This document shows positions 1 through 8,949 of a stretch of 64,000 bases of DNA, in pieces. The notes under the pieces were generated by a model, which was not told the origin of the DNA, searched no databases, and saw only the letters and a list, made by a program, of their open reading frames with translations. This DNA comes from Draconibacterium orientale (GTDB lineage: Bacteria > Bacteroidota > Bacteroidia > Bacteroidales > Prolixibacteraceae). The stretch is from the NCBI RefSeq assembly GCF_000626635.1, contig NZ_CP007451.1, positions 2,294,001 to 2,358,000 of the forward strand, written 5' to 3'. How positions within the stretch are numbered: position 1 is the first letter of the stretch; each line of letters begins with the position of its first letter. Position numbers and translations under genes: made by a program.

Positions 1-1
1 T

Positions 2-316
2 AATGATACGGTCAGGGAATCTTTTGATGAAAAAAGTATTGTATTTACCGACGACAGTACGTCTTATGTTGATATTTCGGATTATGTGGAACTTCATTTT
101 TCTGAAAAGTCAAGCGAAAAGCTCACCAAAGAAACATTGCGTTGGGTTCATATTACAATAAGCAATGCTAAACGAAACTTCCTTGGTAATTACCACAAGA
201 TTAAGGGGAAATACCTTCAAATGTATTTGAATGAGTTCGTCTACAAGCTAAACCGGAGGTATTTTGGAGAAAAACTCTTTGACAGGCTGGTTATTGCTGG
301 AATTACTGGACTATGA
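2..316 (+). CDS. IS1595-family transposase, C-terminal part (cut by window edge)
   Basis: The reading frame is open from the first bases of the window to a TGA at 314-316, so only the last 104 codons are present and the true start lies outside. The piece around residues 50-75 (HITISNAKRNFLGNYHKI, then KYLQMYLNEFVYKLNRRYF) matches the end of the DDE domain of IS1595/ISXO2-type transposases, where the last catalytic Asn/Glu sits in an 'ISNAKR' type motif. The protein would cut and join DNA to move its element. No terminal inverted repeat was identified downstream, so the element's right end is not defined. It is followed by a gene-free repeat region. Confidence 0.75.
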   Translation, partial: NDTVRESFDEKSIVFTDDSTSYVDISDYVELHFSEKSSEKLTKETLRWVHITISNAKRNFLGNYHKIKGKYLQMYLNEFVYKLNRRYFGEKLFDRLVIAGITGL

Positions 317-1196
317 CTAAATACGGATATTCAAACTTACAATAATCGCCGCTGCGATAGCCAAACTTCTCAAGTTCAACATGCTTTTCAAATTTTTTGT
401 TTTCATTGTTATAGATTCTAATGAGTATAAAAAAGTATCTACCTGGGAAACAGCAATTACTTAAATAATGTTTAAAGAAGGGGTAAAAAAAATAGACAAA
501 AAATTTATAATGCTATCTAAGGTGTCGAATAGTCCGTAAAATAAGGTGAATTGACAAAACGTTAAAAGGGGTTAAAAAATAATGTTGACACAAATAATTC
601 TTGCTACGCGATTTTGTAAATCGTTCCTCAGCCTAAACGGCTGAAAAAAAATTAGCAGTAATGTTACAAGACCTTCAAGGTTTCAGAAACCTTGAAGGTC
701 TGATAAAGGAATAAACCTCAGTGATAGCCTCACCTGGAGTGAGACCATCACCAAAGAGCGGTTATAAACCGCTGAACCCGGAAATCATTCTGTGCAAATC
801 AGCGTAATCTGCTAGCCATTTCTTTTCAGCGTAAATCAGTAGAATCGGTGTTATCCGCGTTTCGATCAACTTTGCCAGTGATAGCCTCACTTAGCGTGAG
901 ACCATCTGATTATAAATCGGAATCAGCGGAGTTTTTTAGACCTTCAAGGTTTTCCAAAACCTTGAAGGTCTGATAAAGGAATAAACCTCAGTGATTGCCT
1001 CACCTGGAGTGAGACCATCACCAAAGAGCGGTTATAAACCGCTGAACCCGGAAATCATTCTGTGCAAATCAGCGTAATCTGCTAGCCATCTCTTTTCTGC
1101 GAAAATCAAAAAAAATCAGTGTTGTCAGCGTTCTACCCAGTTTTGACAATTGATAGCCTCACTCTAAGTGAGGCTATCAATTGGGGTGAAGGCACA
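317..1196. repeat. Gene-free repeat region with a duplicated ~157 bp unit
   Basis: No convincing gene is seen here. A unit at 671-827 recurs almost unchanged at 940-1097. Each copy holds a perfect hairpin built on CTTCAAGG/CCTTGAAG, a 'GTGATAGCCTCACC' block, an AGCGGTT-ATA-AACCGCT hairpin (757-773 in copy one) and a tail ending in CTAGCCAT. Between the copies, near 879-906, is a diverged GTGATAGCCTCACTTAG block. Relatives of these pieces occur at 21530-21606 and 30051-30347, so this is a dispersed intergenic repeat family. What spreads it is not visible. Confidence 0.8.
1147..1183. repeat. Perfect 17-bp palindrome, GATAGCCTCAC family
   Basis: The arm CAATTGATAGCCTCACT (1147-1163) is exactly complementary to 1167-1183, with a 3-nt loop. 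A second near-identical hairpin is at 21570-21606, and a diverged one that holds another palindrome is at 30051-30150. It lies between the direct-repeat region and the clpX terminator. Confidence 0.85.
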
Positions 1197-1229
1197 AAAA
1201 AAACCGAACTGAAAAGTCCGGTTTTTTAA
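1197..1229 (-). terminator. Rho-independent terminator of clpX
   Basis: Read on the minus strand, an A-run is followed by the stem ACCGGAC/GTTCGGT (one mismatch) and a run of T. It sits about 20 nt past the clpX stop codon and closes the clpP-clpX unit. Confidence 0.75.
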
Positions 1230-1248
1230 TGCTATATTTTATAAGCTA

Positions 1249-2481
1249 TTAGCTTGCTTTTAATCGTCGGATACCCGATTTGTCGATCTGGCTTTCGGCG
1301 TATTCTTTGGTGATGTGCAGTTCTGAAATTTCTTCCGATGGCGCATCAAACATGGCGTCGTTCATAATGTTTTCACAAATCGAACGCAAACCACGCGCTC
1401 CGAGTTTAAACTCAATGGCTTTGTCGACGATGTATTCCAGTGCCTCTTCGTCGAATTTCAGTTCAATATCATCAAGCTTAAAAAGTTTTGTGTATTGTTT
1501 GATCACCGAATTTTTTGGCTCGGTTAAAATGTTGCGCAGTGTTTCTTTGTCCAATGGATTTAGGTAAGTAAGCACCGGCAAACGACCGATAATCTCGGGG
1601 ATCAGCCCAAATGATTTTAAATCCTGTGGCGAAACATACTGAAGCAGGTTTTCGCGCTCGATGCGGTCGGCATCTTTGGCAGCGCTGTAACCAATTACTT
1701 TTGTATTTAGTCGGTTGGCAATTTTGCGCTCGATACCATCAAACGCACCACCACATACAAACAATATATTTTTTGTATCAACAGGAATCAGCTTTTGTTC
1801 CGGGTGTTTACGTCCTCCTTGCGGTGGAACGTTTACGATGGAACCTTCGAGCAGTTTTAACAAACCTTGCTGAACGCCTTCGCCTGAAACATCGCGTGTA
1901 ATCGATGGATTATCACTTTTACGTGCGATCTTATCAATTTCGTCAACAAAAACAATTCCGCGTTCGGCAGCTTCCACATTGTAGTCGGCAGCCTGAAGCA
2001 AGCGTGTTAGCAAACTTTCAATGTCTTCGCCAACATAACCGGCTTCGGTAAGCACGGTTGCATCAACAATCGTAAACGGAACATGTAACATTTTTGCAAT
2101 GGTGCGAGCCAGTAAGGTTTTTCCGGTACCGGTTTCGCCAACCATGATGATGTTCGATTTCTCAATCTCGGTTTCATCATCATCAACTTTCTGTGTCAGT
2201 CGTTTGTAATGATTGTAAACTGAAACTGAAAGTACACGTTTGGCGCGATCTTGCCCGATAACGTATTGATCAAGAAAATCTTTGATCTCTTTTGGCTTCA
2301 GCAGTTTGATGTCATCCAAATCAAAAGAGCTTGATGTTTTCACCTCTTCCTGGATAATTGAATGAGCTTGCTCGGCACAACGGTCGCAAATGTGTCCGTC
2401 AATCCCTGCAATCAGAAGATTTACTTCCTTCTTTTCCCGTCCGCAAAACGAACACTTGTCCATCTTTTCTTTATTTGACAT
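1249..2481 (-). CDS. clpX: ATP-dependent Clp protease ATP-binding subunit ClpX
   Basis: ClpX is a hexameric AAA+ unfoldase that feeds substrates into ClpP in the cytoplasm. The 410-residue protein is the usual length. Residues 1-50 form the zinc-binding adaptor domain with Cys10, Cys13, Cys32 and Cys35. The Walker A motif GETGTGKT is at 115-122, Walker B VFVDEI at 177-182, and the pore loop GYVG at 148-151. The sensor region [18 protein letters not shown] follows. The start codon overlaps the clpP stop as TAATG, so the two are translationally coupled. A terminator follows the gene. Confidence 0.98.
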   Translation of the reverse strand: MSNKEKMDKCSFCGREKKEVNLLIAGIDGHICDRCAEQAHSIIQEEVKTSSSFDLDDIKLLKPKEIKDFLDQYVIGQDRAKRVLSVSVYNHYKRLTQKVDDDETEIEKSNIIMVGETGTGKTLLARTIAKMLHVPFTIVDATVLTEAGYVGEDIESLLTRLLQAADYNVEAAERGIVFVDEIDKIARKSDNPSITRDVSGEGVQQGLLKLLEGSIVNVPPQGGRKHPEQKLIPVDTKNILFVCGGAFDGIERKIANRLNTKVIGYSAAKDADRIERENLLQYVSPQDLKSFGLIPEIIGRLPVLTYLNPLDKETLRNILTEPKNSVIKQYTKLFKLDDIELKFDEEALEYIVDKAIEFKLGARGLRSICENIMNDAMFDAPSEEISELHITKEYAESQIDKSGIRRLKAS

Positions 2482-3155
2482 TATTTGTTATTTCTCACTA
2501 AAATTTCATCAATCATACCATAATCTACTGCTTCCTGCGCGGTCATCCAGTAGTCACGGTCTGAGTCTTTTTCAATTTGTTCCAATGTTTGTCCCGAGTG
2601 GTTGGCAATTATGGTGTATAATTCTTTTTTGATCTTCAGAATCTCACGGGCAGTGATCTCAATATCCGAAGCCTGGCCCTGAGCACCACCCATTGGTTGG
2701 TGGATCATGATGCGGGAATGTGTTAATGCCGAGCGTTTTCCTTTCTGTCCGGCTGTCATCAACACTGCTGCCATTGAGGCTGCCATACCGGTACAGATTG
2801 TAGCTACGTTGGCCGAAATGTATTGCATGGTGTCGTAAATGCCTAAACCGGCATAAACGGAACCTCCCGGCGAGTTAAAATAGATCTGAATGTCTTTCGA
2901 CGGATCGGTTGACTCGAGGAACAGCAATTGTGCCTGAATAATGTTAGCTACAGTATCGTCGATGGGTACGCCAAGAAAAATAATACGGTCCATCATTAAA
3001 CGCGAGAACACATCCATTGATGCGATGTTTAACTGGCGCTCTTCGATAATTGTTGGCGAAATATAACTGCCGTAGGCCGATGTATATCTGTCCATTGTTA
3101 AGCTGCTGATACCGGCATGCTTTGTTGCGTATTTTCTAAATTCGTTGTTGTCCAT
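2481..3155 (-). CDS. clpP: ATP-dependent Clp protease proteolytic subunit ClpP
   Basis: ClpP is the serine peptidase chamber that pairs with ClpX. The protein has 224 residues. The catalytic triad is Ser127 in GMAASMAA, His152 in MIHQPMGG and Asp201 in SDRDYW, with the family's usual spacing. The first ~25 residues correspond to the propeptide and axial region. It follows tig after a 117-nt gap and overlaps clpX by one base. The tig-clpP-clpX order is common in bacteria and groups folding with degradation. Confidence 0.98.
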   Translation of the reverse strand: MDNNEFRKYATKHAGISSLTMDRYTSAYGSYISPTIIEERQLNIASMDVFSRLMMDRIIFLGVPIDDTVANIIQAQLLFLESTDPSKDIQIYFNSPGGSVYAGLGIYDTMQYISANVATICTGMAASMAAVLMTAGQKGKRSALTHSRIMIHQPMGGAQGQASDIEITAREILKIKKELYTIIANHSGQTLEQIEKDSDRDYWMTAQEAVDYGMIDEILVRNNK

Positions 3156-3179
3156 TTTTTATAAGTACTTGTAAAAAAA

Positions 3180-3217
3180 TAACTTTGTAAATACGTTTAT
3201 CACGATTCACAAAGTTA
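3180..3217 (-). promoter_or_regulatory. Candidate clpP promoter with inverted repeat
   Basis: On the minus strand TAACTTTG (plus-strand CAAAGTTA, 3210-3217) fits the Bacteroidota -7 box TAnnTTTG. The same bases form the right arm of an inverted repeat AACTTTGT (3181-3188) / ACAAAGTT (3209-3216), which could be an operator. No good -33 TTG is seen at the usual spacing, so this is tentative. Confidence 0.35.
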
Positions 3218-3221
3218 TAAA

Positions 3222-3250
3222 AAAGATTTATGCTGAAACACTCAGCAAAA
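3222..3250 (-). terminator. Weak hairpin after tig
   Basis: On the minus strand TGCTGA/TCAGCA forms a 6-bp stem with a 5-nt loop, followed by a T-rich stretch. It lies about 25 nt past the trigger factor stop and could end or attenuate that transcript before clpP. Confidence 0.4.
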
Positions 3251-3272
3251 TATTTTCAGATGATTGCAGCGC

Positions 3273-4635
3273 CTATTGAGCGGCTTGCATCATTTCGTTG
3301 AATTTTTCCTGCGATACTTCTTCTTCCTGAACAGTAACTTTTTCTTTTACCACTTCTACCACTTTGTCTTCCAGCAATTTTTTGTAGATACGTTCTTTTT
3401 CTTCAGGTTTTTTCAAGCATCATTTTTGCGAACGATTCCAGCTGCTCCTCAGGTGCATCGTAGATTCCGTACTGTTGGAACTGTGCCATTGCCATTTTCT
3501 TGGCAAAGTCTTCTGCTTCTTCAGCTTCAATTTTCAGTTCGTTTTCTTTTGCAATGGCATCTTTAATCAATTGCCATTTCAAGTCGAGAATAAATGCAGG
3601 GAATTCGTTTTCGATTTGCTCCTGTGTTAATTCTTTGTTTACAGCTACCAACCAACGCTTCAAAAACTCTTCCGGCATTTCCAGATCCGTTTTTTCAACC
3701 AGCGCGTCGCGGGTGTCTAATGCAAATTTATGATCAGATGAGAATACCAGGTTTTTGGCCAGGTCATCTTTAATTTTTGTTTTGAAATCCTCAAGCGTTT
3801 TCACCTCAGTTTCTTCGCCGTAAAGTTTTTTGAACAACTCCTCGTTCAACTCAGCTTTCTGGAACTGAAGAATTTCAGTAACGGTGTATCTGAAATCGCT
3901 TTCCAGTGTTTCGGCTTCTTCATGCTTAATGTTAAGCATGTGCGCCACTTCGTGGTTATTTTCAAACGCTTTTACCGGGTTGAAAACGATGATATCGTCT
4001 TTTTTGCAACCAACAAATGCATTTTTAATTTCTTCGTCTTTGATTTTGTCAACTGCTAAAAGCACACCTTCAGGAGCAATTCCGCCTTCCACTTCGTTGC
4101 CTTCGGCATCAAGCTGAACAAAGTTACCGCGAACAGTGCTGTCTTCTTTTGCTTCTTCGGAAGGAACATTTTCTCCCAGTTGAGAAGCTGCCATGTCAAC
4201 CTGCTGCTGAATCATGTCGTCAGAAACTTCAATGTTGTAGTACGTGTATTTGTTGCGTTTGTCGAGCGATACGTTTACCTCGGGAGCCAAAGCTACGTCG
4301 AAAGCAAACTCAAACGACTCATCTTTTTCCCAGTCAATTGGTTTTTGCTTTTCCTCGTTTGGCATTGGTTCGCCTAGTACAGGAAGTTTTTCATCAATCA
4401 TGTATTTCGACAGGTTTTGAGAGATCAGTTTATTTATCTCTTCAACCAAAACAGCTGTTCCAAATCTTTTCTTAATAAGGCCTGCCGGTACTTTTCCGGG
4501 GCGGAATCCTGGAATTGTAGCTTTTTGACGATAGTCTTTTAAAACATCGGCAACTTGTTTTTCATAATCAGTTTTTTCGATGGTAAGGTTGATTACCGCA
4601 TTAACCTGGTCGATGTTTTCTAAATTAATATTCAT
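3273..4635 (-). CDS. tig: Trigger factor (Tig), with one frameshift near its C-terminus
   Basis: Trigger factor is the ribosome-bound chaperone and peptidyl-prolyl isomerase that meets nascent chains. The ribosome-binding signature appears as PGFRPGKVP near residue 40. I start at 4635 (MNINLENIDQ); the longer frame to 4683 adds 16 unlikely residues that run toward the tRNA terminator. The frame stops at 3403 after MMLEKT. If one A is removed from the six-A run at 3408-3413 (sense strand), it continues as PEEKERIYKKLLEDKVVEVV and on to a TAG at 3273-3275. That gives 453 residues, the usual family length. Sequencing error, a real mutation or recoding are all possible. Confidence 0.9.
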
Positions 4636-4666
4636 GATGATAAATTTATTTATACCCCTAAAATGC

Positions 4667-4711
4667 AAAAAACGCCAACCCATTTATAAAATTAGGGTCG
4701 GCGGTTTTTTT
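4667..4711 (-). terminator. Terminator after tRNA-Leu
   Basis: On the minus strand an A-run and CCGCCGACCC pair with GGGTTGGCG followed by TTTTTT, with a loop of about 13 nt. It lies directly past the 3' end of tRNA-Leu and before tig, so it separates the tRNA from the chaperone gene. Confidence 0.7.
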
Positions 4712-4714
4712 GAG

Positions 4715-4795
4715 TGCGGATGAAGGGACTCGAACCCCCACACCATAGGTACTAGATCCTAAGTCTAGCGCGTCTACCAATTCCGCCACATCCGC
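4715..4795 (-). tRNA. tRNA-Leu (anticodon UAG)
   Basis: The minus strand folds as a cloverleaf. The acceptor GCGGATG pairs with CATCCGC, the anticodon arm is CTAGA-CTTAGGA-TCTAG with UAG at the anticodon position, and the T arm contains GGTTCGAGTCC. A long variable arm is present, as expected for leucine tRNAs. The discriminator base is A. The CCA end is not encoded (the next bases are CTC). Confidence 0.95.
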
Positions 4796-4806
4796 GAATT
4801 GCGGCG

Positions 4807-4835
4807 CAAAGATATATAAAAAATTTATTCTGCAA
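4807..4835 (-). promoter_or_regulatory. Promoter of tRNA-Leu
   Basis: On the minus strand the -7 box TATCTTTG (plus 4807-4814) fits TAnnTTTG, and TTG (plus 4833-4835) lies exactly 18 nt upstream as the -33 element. This is the primary sigma promoter pattern of Bacteroidota. The tRNA-His promoter in this window has the same 18-nt spacing. Confidence 0.7.
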
Positions 4836-4930
4836 TAACTTCAGCAAGAAAAATTCTAAATTCTATTTTGTCTGTAGGTAAATGGCATTTAGTTTGTTGA
4901 TATCTAAAGTGTCAAGTCAATCAAAAAATT

Positions 4931-5026
4931 CAGGTTCGTCATTCCGTCCGTCAGCTGACGGATTCGGAATCTTTATTCCTTAAAGGATGCTGAAATAAAT
5001 TCAGCATGACGTAAAAAAGTAACCTG
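4931..5026. repeat. Palindromic intergenic repeat, GTCAT...ATGAC type
   Basis: The outer arms CAGGTT/AACCTG and GTCAT/ATGAC enclose a perfect 14-nt palindrome CCGTCAGCTGACGG and a hairpin ATGCTGAA/TTCAGCAT. A related element is at 52498-52586. It sits between the tRNA and the end of oxyR. Confidence 0.6.
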
Positions 5027-5038
5027 GTTGACCTTATT

Positions 5039-5980
5039 TTAGCGCCATTCTACAATTGTTCCGCGTTTTTCGTCTTGTAATTCTTTTGGAACCGAGTCTT
5101 TAATTTCGCGCCAAAGCAGGTTAATTAATTTGTGTTTTGCATAGTGCCGCGAATATACCAGGCTAACTTCGCGCAACGGTTTTATGCTGGTGAAATTCTC
5201 CACGTTGTAGGCTCTTTTTTGCGACATGGTAGCTTTTGCCAATTCCGGAATAAGCGTTATTCCTCCTTCGCGGTCAACAATATTCATTAATGTTTCCAAC
5301 GATCCGGCTTCAAAATGGAATGGCAACTGGCTATCGGTAGTACCCAGATACGAACACAGGTTTACAACCTGATCGCGGAAACAGTGCCCGTCGCTCAGCA
5401 GCCATATTTCGGGTGTTGCAATATCCTCAACCGTAATTTCTTTTTGTTGGTGCAGCTTATGTCCGCTGTTGGCATAAATCAGCATTTCCTCGTAAAACAA
5501 GGGTTTCTCCAGTATCTTTTCTTCGTGAAGAGGAGTTACAAGAATACCAACGTCGATAAGGTCTTTGTGCAAAAGATTGATAATATTTTCGGTGGTTGCT
5601 TCCACCACTTTAATGAAAATATTGGGGTATTTCTTTTTGTAGTTTCCAACAAAAATAGGCAGTAGGTAAGGGGCCAGCGTTGGAATAATACCAATGCGTA
5701 ACATCCCCGAAACCTGGTTTTTATGGTCTTTTACGATGTTGTTTATTTCTTCGGCCTGTTTTAATACCACCCGCGCCTGTTCGATAATACGAACACCAAC
5801 ATCGGTTGGAATAAGCGGTTGTTTACTCCTGTCGAAAATGATAATTTCGAGGTCTTCTTCCAGCTTTTTAATTTGCATGGAAAGGGTAGGCTGTGTAATA
5901 AAACATGCCTCGGCAGCTTTGCCAAAATGACGATGAGTGTCAACGGCAGTTATGTACTCTAATTGGGTTAGGGTAATCAT
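5039..5980 (-). CDS. oxyR: LysR-family hydrogen peroxide sensor OxyR
   Basis: This is a LysR-type transcription factor of 313 residues. The winged helix-turn-helix fills residues 1-60 (FGKAAEACFITQPTLSMQIK) and the effector domain follows. Cys200 and Cys209, in GHCFRDQVVNLC, match the spacing of the peroxide-sensing pair Cys199/Cys208 of E. coli OxyR. Such proteins form a disulfide under peroxide and activate catalase or peroxiredoxin genes. No peroxidase gene is adjacent, so the regulon is elsewhere. A weak -7-like TATCTTTA lies upstream. Confidence 0.92.
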   Translation of the reverse strand: MITLTQLEYITAVDTHRHFGKAAEACFITQPTLSMQIKKLEEDLEIIIFDRSKQPLIPTDVGVRIIEQARVVLKQAEEINNIVKDHKNQVSGMLRIGIIPTLAPYLLPIFVGNYKKKYPNIFIKVVEATTENIINLLHKDLIDVGILVTPLHEEKILEKPLFYEEMLIYANSGHKLHQQKEITVEDIATPEIWLLSDGHCFRDQVVNLCSYLGTTDSQLPFHFEAGSLETLMNIVDREGGITLIPELAKATMSQKRAYNVENFTSIKPLREVSLVYSRHYAKHKLINLLWREIKDSVPKELQDEKRGTIVEWR

Positions 5981-6095
5981 GGCGTAAGTCGATTTTTGAT
6001 TTAAAGATAGAAAAAATCTATAATAATGAGCCTTAAGTTGATGTTAATTCAATTTAGTAAAATAAATACTCTTTTAAGGTGTTGAAAATTAATTG

Positions 6096-6611
6096 CTAAG
6101 TGCAGGTTTGCTGGCGGTACCACTCGAATGCGGCAACCGACAAGGCATTGGAAATATTTAACGATTTGCAGCCTCCGGGCATGGGTATATAAACACTTTT
6201 ATCGGCCCTGTTAATAATGTTTTCCGGAAGGCCGTGCGATTCGCTTCCGGCAAGCAATATGGTTTTTGGTGGCAGTTTTTCGCGGTAAATATTTGTGGCT
6301 CCATCGCAGGTTTCCACAATGGTGAGCTGAAACCCGGTACCCAACAGTTCAATAAAATCGTTTTCAGAAATAAAACGCCATTTCATTTGGTCGTACGAAA
6401 AACCGGCGGTCTTTTTAATTTTCGATTCCCGATGATTTTCCGATTCGCGCACAAATAAAACTTCCTGCGCTCCAAGATTATGGGCCAGCCGGATGATTTT
6501 ACCGATATTCTCGGAATTCGACAAGTGCCATGCTGCAATGATTATCGCACTGCTTTCGGGGTATTTTTCGTCGTTTTTGGCATTAAAAAACTTTACTGAA
6601 TTGGTATTCAT
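6096..6611 (-). CDS. TrmH/SpoU-family RNA 2'-O-methyltransferase
   Basis: This is a SPOUT-fold enzyme predicted to methylate a ribose in tRNA or rRNA using S-adenosylmethionine. All three SpoU motifs are present: SENIGKIIRLAHNLGA (motif 1), LLAGSESHGLPE (motif 2) and IPMPGGCKSLNISNALSVAA (motif 3, the knot). At 171 residues from the ATG at 6611 it is a minimal single-domain member without an N-terminal substrate-binding domain. The longer frame to 6686 would add 25 residues and run into the divergent promoter region, so I reject it. The exact target nucleotide cannot be read from sequence. Confidence 0.88.
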   Translation of the reverse strand: MNTNSVKFFNAKNDEKYPESSAIIIAAWHLSNSENIGKIIRLAHNLGAQEVLFVRESENHRESKIKKTAGFSYDQMKWRFISENDFIELLGTGFQLTIVETCDGATNIYREKLPPKTILLAGSESHGLPENIINRADKSVYIPMPGGCKSLNISNALSVAAFEWYRQQTCT

Positions 6612-6658
6612 GATAATAAACCGGCTTTTCTTCGTTACTGTTAATAGGTTTAAAATAC

Positions 6659-6666
6659 TATTTTTG
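6659..6666 (+). promoter_or_regulatory. -7 promoter box before the lipoprotein gene
   Basis: TATTTTTG fits TAnnTTTG and lies 40 nt before the ATG at 6707. No clear TTG is found at the -33 position. Confidence 0.4.
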
Positions 6667-6706
6667 TACAAGTGGTGAATTGCCAAAAATAAACATTTAA
6701 AAACGA

Positions 6707-7504
6707 ATGAAGATTTCTGTTCAATACCTGGTACTTTTAGTACTAATAATTTTTGTTTCCTGCGGCCCGTCGGATGAAGATAAGGCGCGTGTAAAGATCG
6801 ATCTGGCTAAAAATCTATTGGTTAAAAACGACACTGCCGAGGCAATTCGCCAGTTAGACAGTATTCCGAAATTGTACCCCGAAGCGATGTATTCGGCTAA
6901 CGCCGCAAAAAACCTGTTGCAGGAAGTTCGTTTTGAAGTAATGCAGCGGAATGAAGCCGAGCTGGATTCGGTTGAAGTGCAGGTTGCAGAGCTGGAAAAA
7001 TCGTTTGTAAAAGAAAAGACCGAGTTCGACCGGTATTCGCAATACACGCACAAACGCCAGACTTTTACCCGGGCATGGGACCGTTCGTACATTCAGGTGC
7101 ATTTAGATGAACGCGGTGAATTGTATCTGAGCAGTAATTACCATGGCGAAAACTGGTTGAATCATACCGGGCTCAGGGTTTATGATAGTGGCGATGATGC
7201 CAAAACGGATACGATTCCGATTGGTTCGGTTGACAACCACCGCAGTGATTTTATGGAAGCCAAGTGGGAAAAAGTATCGTACCGAAACGGAAAAGATAAT
7301 GGTGTAATTGAGTTTATTGCCAACAACGTAGATCGCAATCTGAAAGCTGTTTTTCTGGGTAACGAATATTATTACATCATTCTGGAAACTTACGATAAAG
7401 AGGCTGTTCGCGATGCGTTGGCCTTGTCGAAAGCCATAAAAAAGCGCAATAAACTGCAGCAGGAAATAAAAGCATTGGGGCAAAAAATTAATATTCAGCA
7501 ATAA
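6707..7504 (+). CDS. Lipoprotein of unknown function with coiled-coil segment
   Basis: The 265-residue protein starts with a lipoprotein signal (hydrophobic core VLLVLIIF, then VSC with Cys19 as the acylation site). Residues ~20-75 (KNLLVKNDTAEAIRQLD) read like a helical tetratricopeptide-type repeat. Residues 75-105 are charged and likely coiled coil, and a beta-rich domain of ~130 residues follows. The C-terminal helix is again coiled-coil-like. It is divergent from the methyltransferase gene and 11 nt upstream of a SIMPL-domain gene, so the two are probably co-transcribed. I do not recognise a named family. Confidence 0.8.
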   Translation: MKISVQYLVLLVLIIFVSCGPSDEDKARVKIDLAKNLLVKNDTAEAIRQLDSIPKLYPEAMYSANAAKNLLQEVRFEVMQRNEAELDSVEVQVAELEKSFVKEKTEFDRYSQYTHKRQTFTRAWDRSYIQVHLDERGELYLSSNYHGENWLNHTGLRVYDSGDDAKTDTIPIGSVDNHRSDFMEAKWEKVSYRNGKDNGVIEFIANNVDRNLKAVFLGNEYYYIILETYDKEAVRDALALSKAIKKRNKLQQEIKALGQKINIQQ

Positions 7505-7515
7505 TCAGAAAGTGT

Positions 7516-8217
7516 ATGAAAAATTCAACGGCAATAATATTAGGTATTTTTATGGTGCTGGCTTTCGGCGTTTTTGGTGTGTTTTTTAAACAATCGCGGC
7601 AGCAGCAGCAAACGGTAAAGGTGGTGGGCTATGCTACACACGAATTTGAAAGTAACGTGGTGAAATGGACCGTGAGCCTTTCGCAGCGTGTGTCGATGTC
7701 GGGCACCGAAGAAGGTTACCGTTTGATGGGTAAAAAACTCGAAACATTCAAAAAAGTGTGGGAGAAAACGGGAATTGCCACCGAAGAGTTTAAAGTGTTT
7801 CCGATAAATGTAAATCGCGAGTATTCAAACGGCGGACATTCGGGCTATAGCCTCACGCAACGTATTTATATTCTCTCGAACGATTTAAAAGAGATTGAGC
7901 AGATTGCTATCGATCCGGCAGTTTTTGTAAATGCCGGCCTGGCTTTTGATAATTCGCAAATGGAATTTTTTAGCACCGAGCTGGAAGAGATTAAAAAGGA
8001 ATTGCTTGGAGCTGCCACACAAAATGCCCGCGAACGCGCCGATTTAATTGTGTCAACCACCGATTTAAAAGTTGACAAACTTCTGTCGGCACGCAGTGGT
8101 GTTTTTCAGATTACCGAACCGTACTCAACAGAAGTGGCCGGTTATGGTGTACACAATACCAGTTCGCCCACCAAAAACATAAAAGTTACTGTATCGGCCG
8201 AATTTTCGTTAAAATAG
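7516..8217 (+). CDS. SIMPL (DUF541) domain protein
   Basis: An N-terminal membrane anchor (AIILGIFMVLAFGVFGVFF, residues 6-24) is followed by a SIMPL/DUF541 domain, seen in VKVVGYATHEFESNVVKWTV, the central SLTQRIYILSNDL strand and the helix LGAATQNARERADLIV. Such proteins are envelope-exposed and of poorly defined role; some members are linked to stress or signalling. At 233 residues it is of normal size. It follows the lipoprotein gene by 11 nt. Confidence 0.85.
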   Translation: MKNSTAIILGIFMVLAFGVFGVFFKQSRQQQQTVKVVGYATHEFESNVVKWTVSLSQRVSMSGTEEGYRLMGKKLETFKKVWEKTGIATEEFKVFPINVNREYSNGGHSGYSLTQRIYILSNDLKEIEQIAIDPAVFVNAGLAFDNSQMEFFSTELEEIKKELLGAATQNARERADLIVSTTDLKVDKLLSARSGVFQITEPYSTEVAGYGVHNTSSPTKNIKVTVSAEFSLK

Positions 8218-8305
8218 GAAAAACCCAGATTCGTATTTTTAACCTCACAATTTAAAACCAAAACAACCAACTTATGAGTGGCCAACCAACAATTTGTGTA
8301 TTCGC

Positions 8306-8878
8306 ATGAGCCCTAATCACGTCAGAGCTAAACAAGCAAAACTTATTCGCTATTTCCGAAAGATACACCGGGTAACAGGCCTTCTGTTAGTTGTGTTTTT
8401 CTTATTCGTAGCGGTATCCGGAATTTTATTAACGTGGAAAAAGAACAGTGGCGGACTAATTCTGGCCGAATCGCAAACCGGAACAACAACCAGGCTTAGC
8501 GAATGGCTGCCCATCGATAGTTTGCATACCCTTGCATTACGGGTTTATCACGATTCTATTTCGGCAGAAAGTGTTCCCGAATTGAGTAAAATAGATGTTC
8601 GGCCAAACAAGGGGATGGTGAAATTTGTGTTCGAAGATGGTTATTGGGGCATTCAGCTGGATGGTGCCACCGGGGAGGTTTTGCACATTGAGCGCCGCTG
8701 GTCGGATTTAATTGAAAATATACACGACGGTTCTGTTCTCGATCACTGGTTTCGCACCGATGGCGGGTTAAAACTTTTCTATTCCAGCATTACCGGCTTT
8801 GCTTTGTTGTTATTTTGTGTAACGGGATTTTGGCTGTGGTATGGGCCAAAACGTATGCGTAGAAGGATGGAGCGTTGA
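8306..8878 (+). CDS. PepSY-associated transmembrane protein
   Basis: The protein has 190 residues with two membrane helices, the first in HRVTGLLLVVFFLFVAVSGI near the start and the second in SSITGFALLLFCVTGFWLWY near the end. An external loop with a PepSY-like strand pattern (IQLDGATGEVLHIERR) and the motif IHDGSVLDHWF lies between them. Short PepSY_TM proteins of this kind resemble the iron-uptake or reductase PiuB group, and His residues near the helices may bind heme; this is by analogy. I choose the ATG at 8306; the TTG at 8294 adds only MCIR. Two genes upstream encode envelope proteins, but an 88-nt gap separates it from them. Confidence 0.78.
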   Translation: MSPNHVRAKQAKLIRYFRKIHRVTGLLLVVFFLFVAVSGILLTWKKNSGGLILAESQTGTTTRLSEWLPIDSLHTLALRVYHDSISAESVPELSKIDVRPNKGMVKFVFEDGYWGIQLDGATGEVLHIERRWSDLIENIHDGSVLDHWFRTDGGLKLFYSSITGFALLLFCVTGFWLWYGPKRMRRRMER

Positions 8879-8949
8879 TGACGCAGGTTTTTCGGATGAC
8901 TAAAAAAAATGAAAAACAAGGTGTAAAATAAAGTGTTGCGAGATTTGGA

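Noticed and set aside
3403-3420. Classical -1 programmed frameshift in trigger factor
   Set aside because: The shift needed is +1, and the tract is GAA AAA ACC in frame, not an X-XXY-YYZ heptamer.
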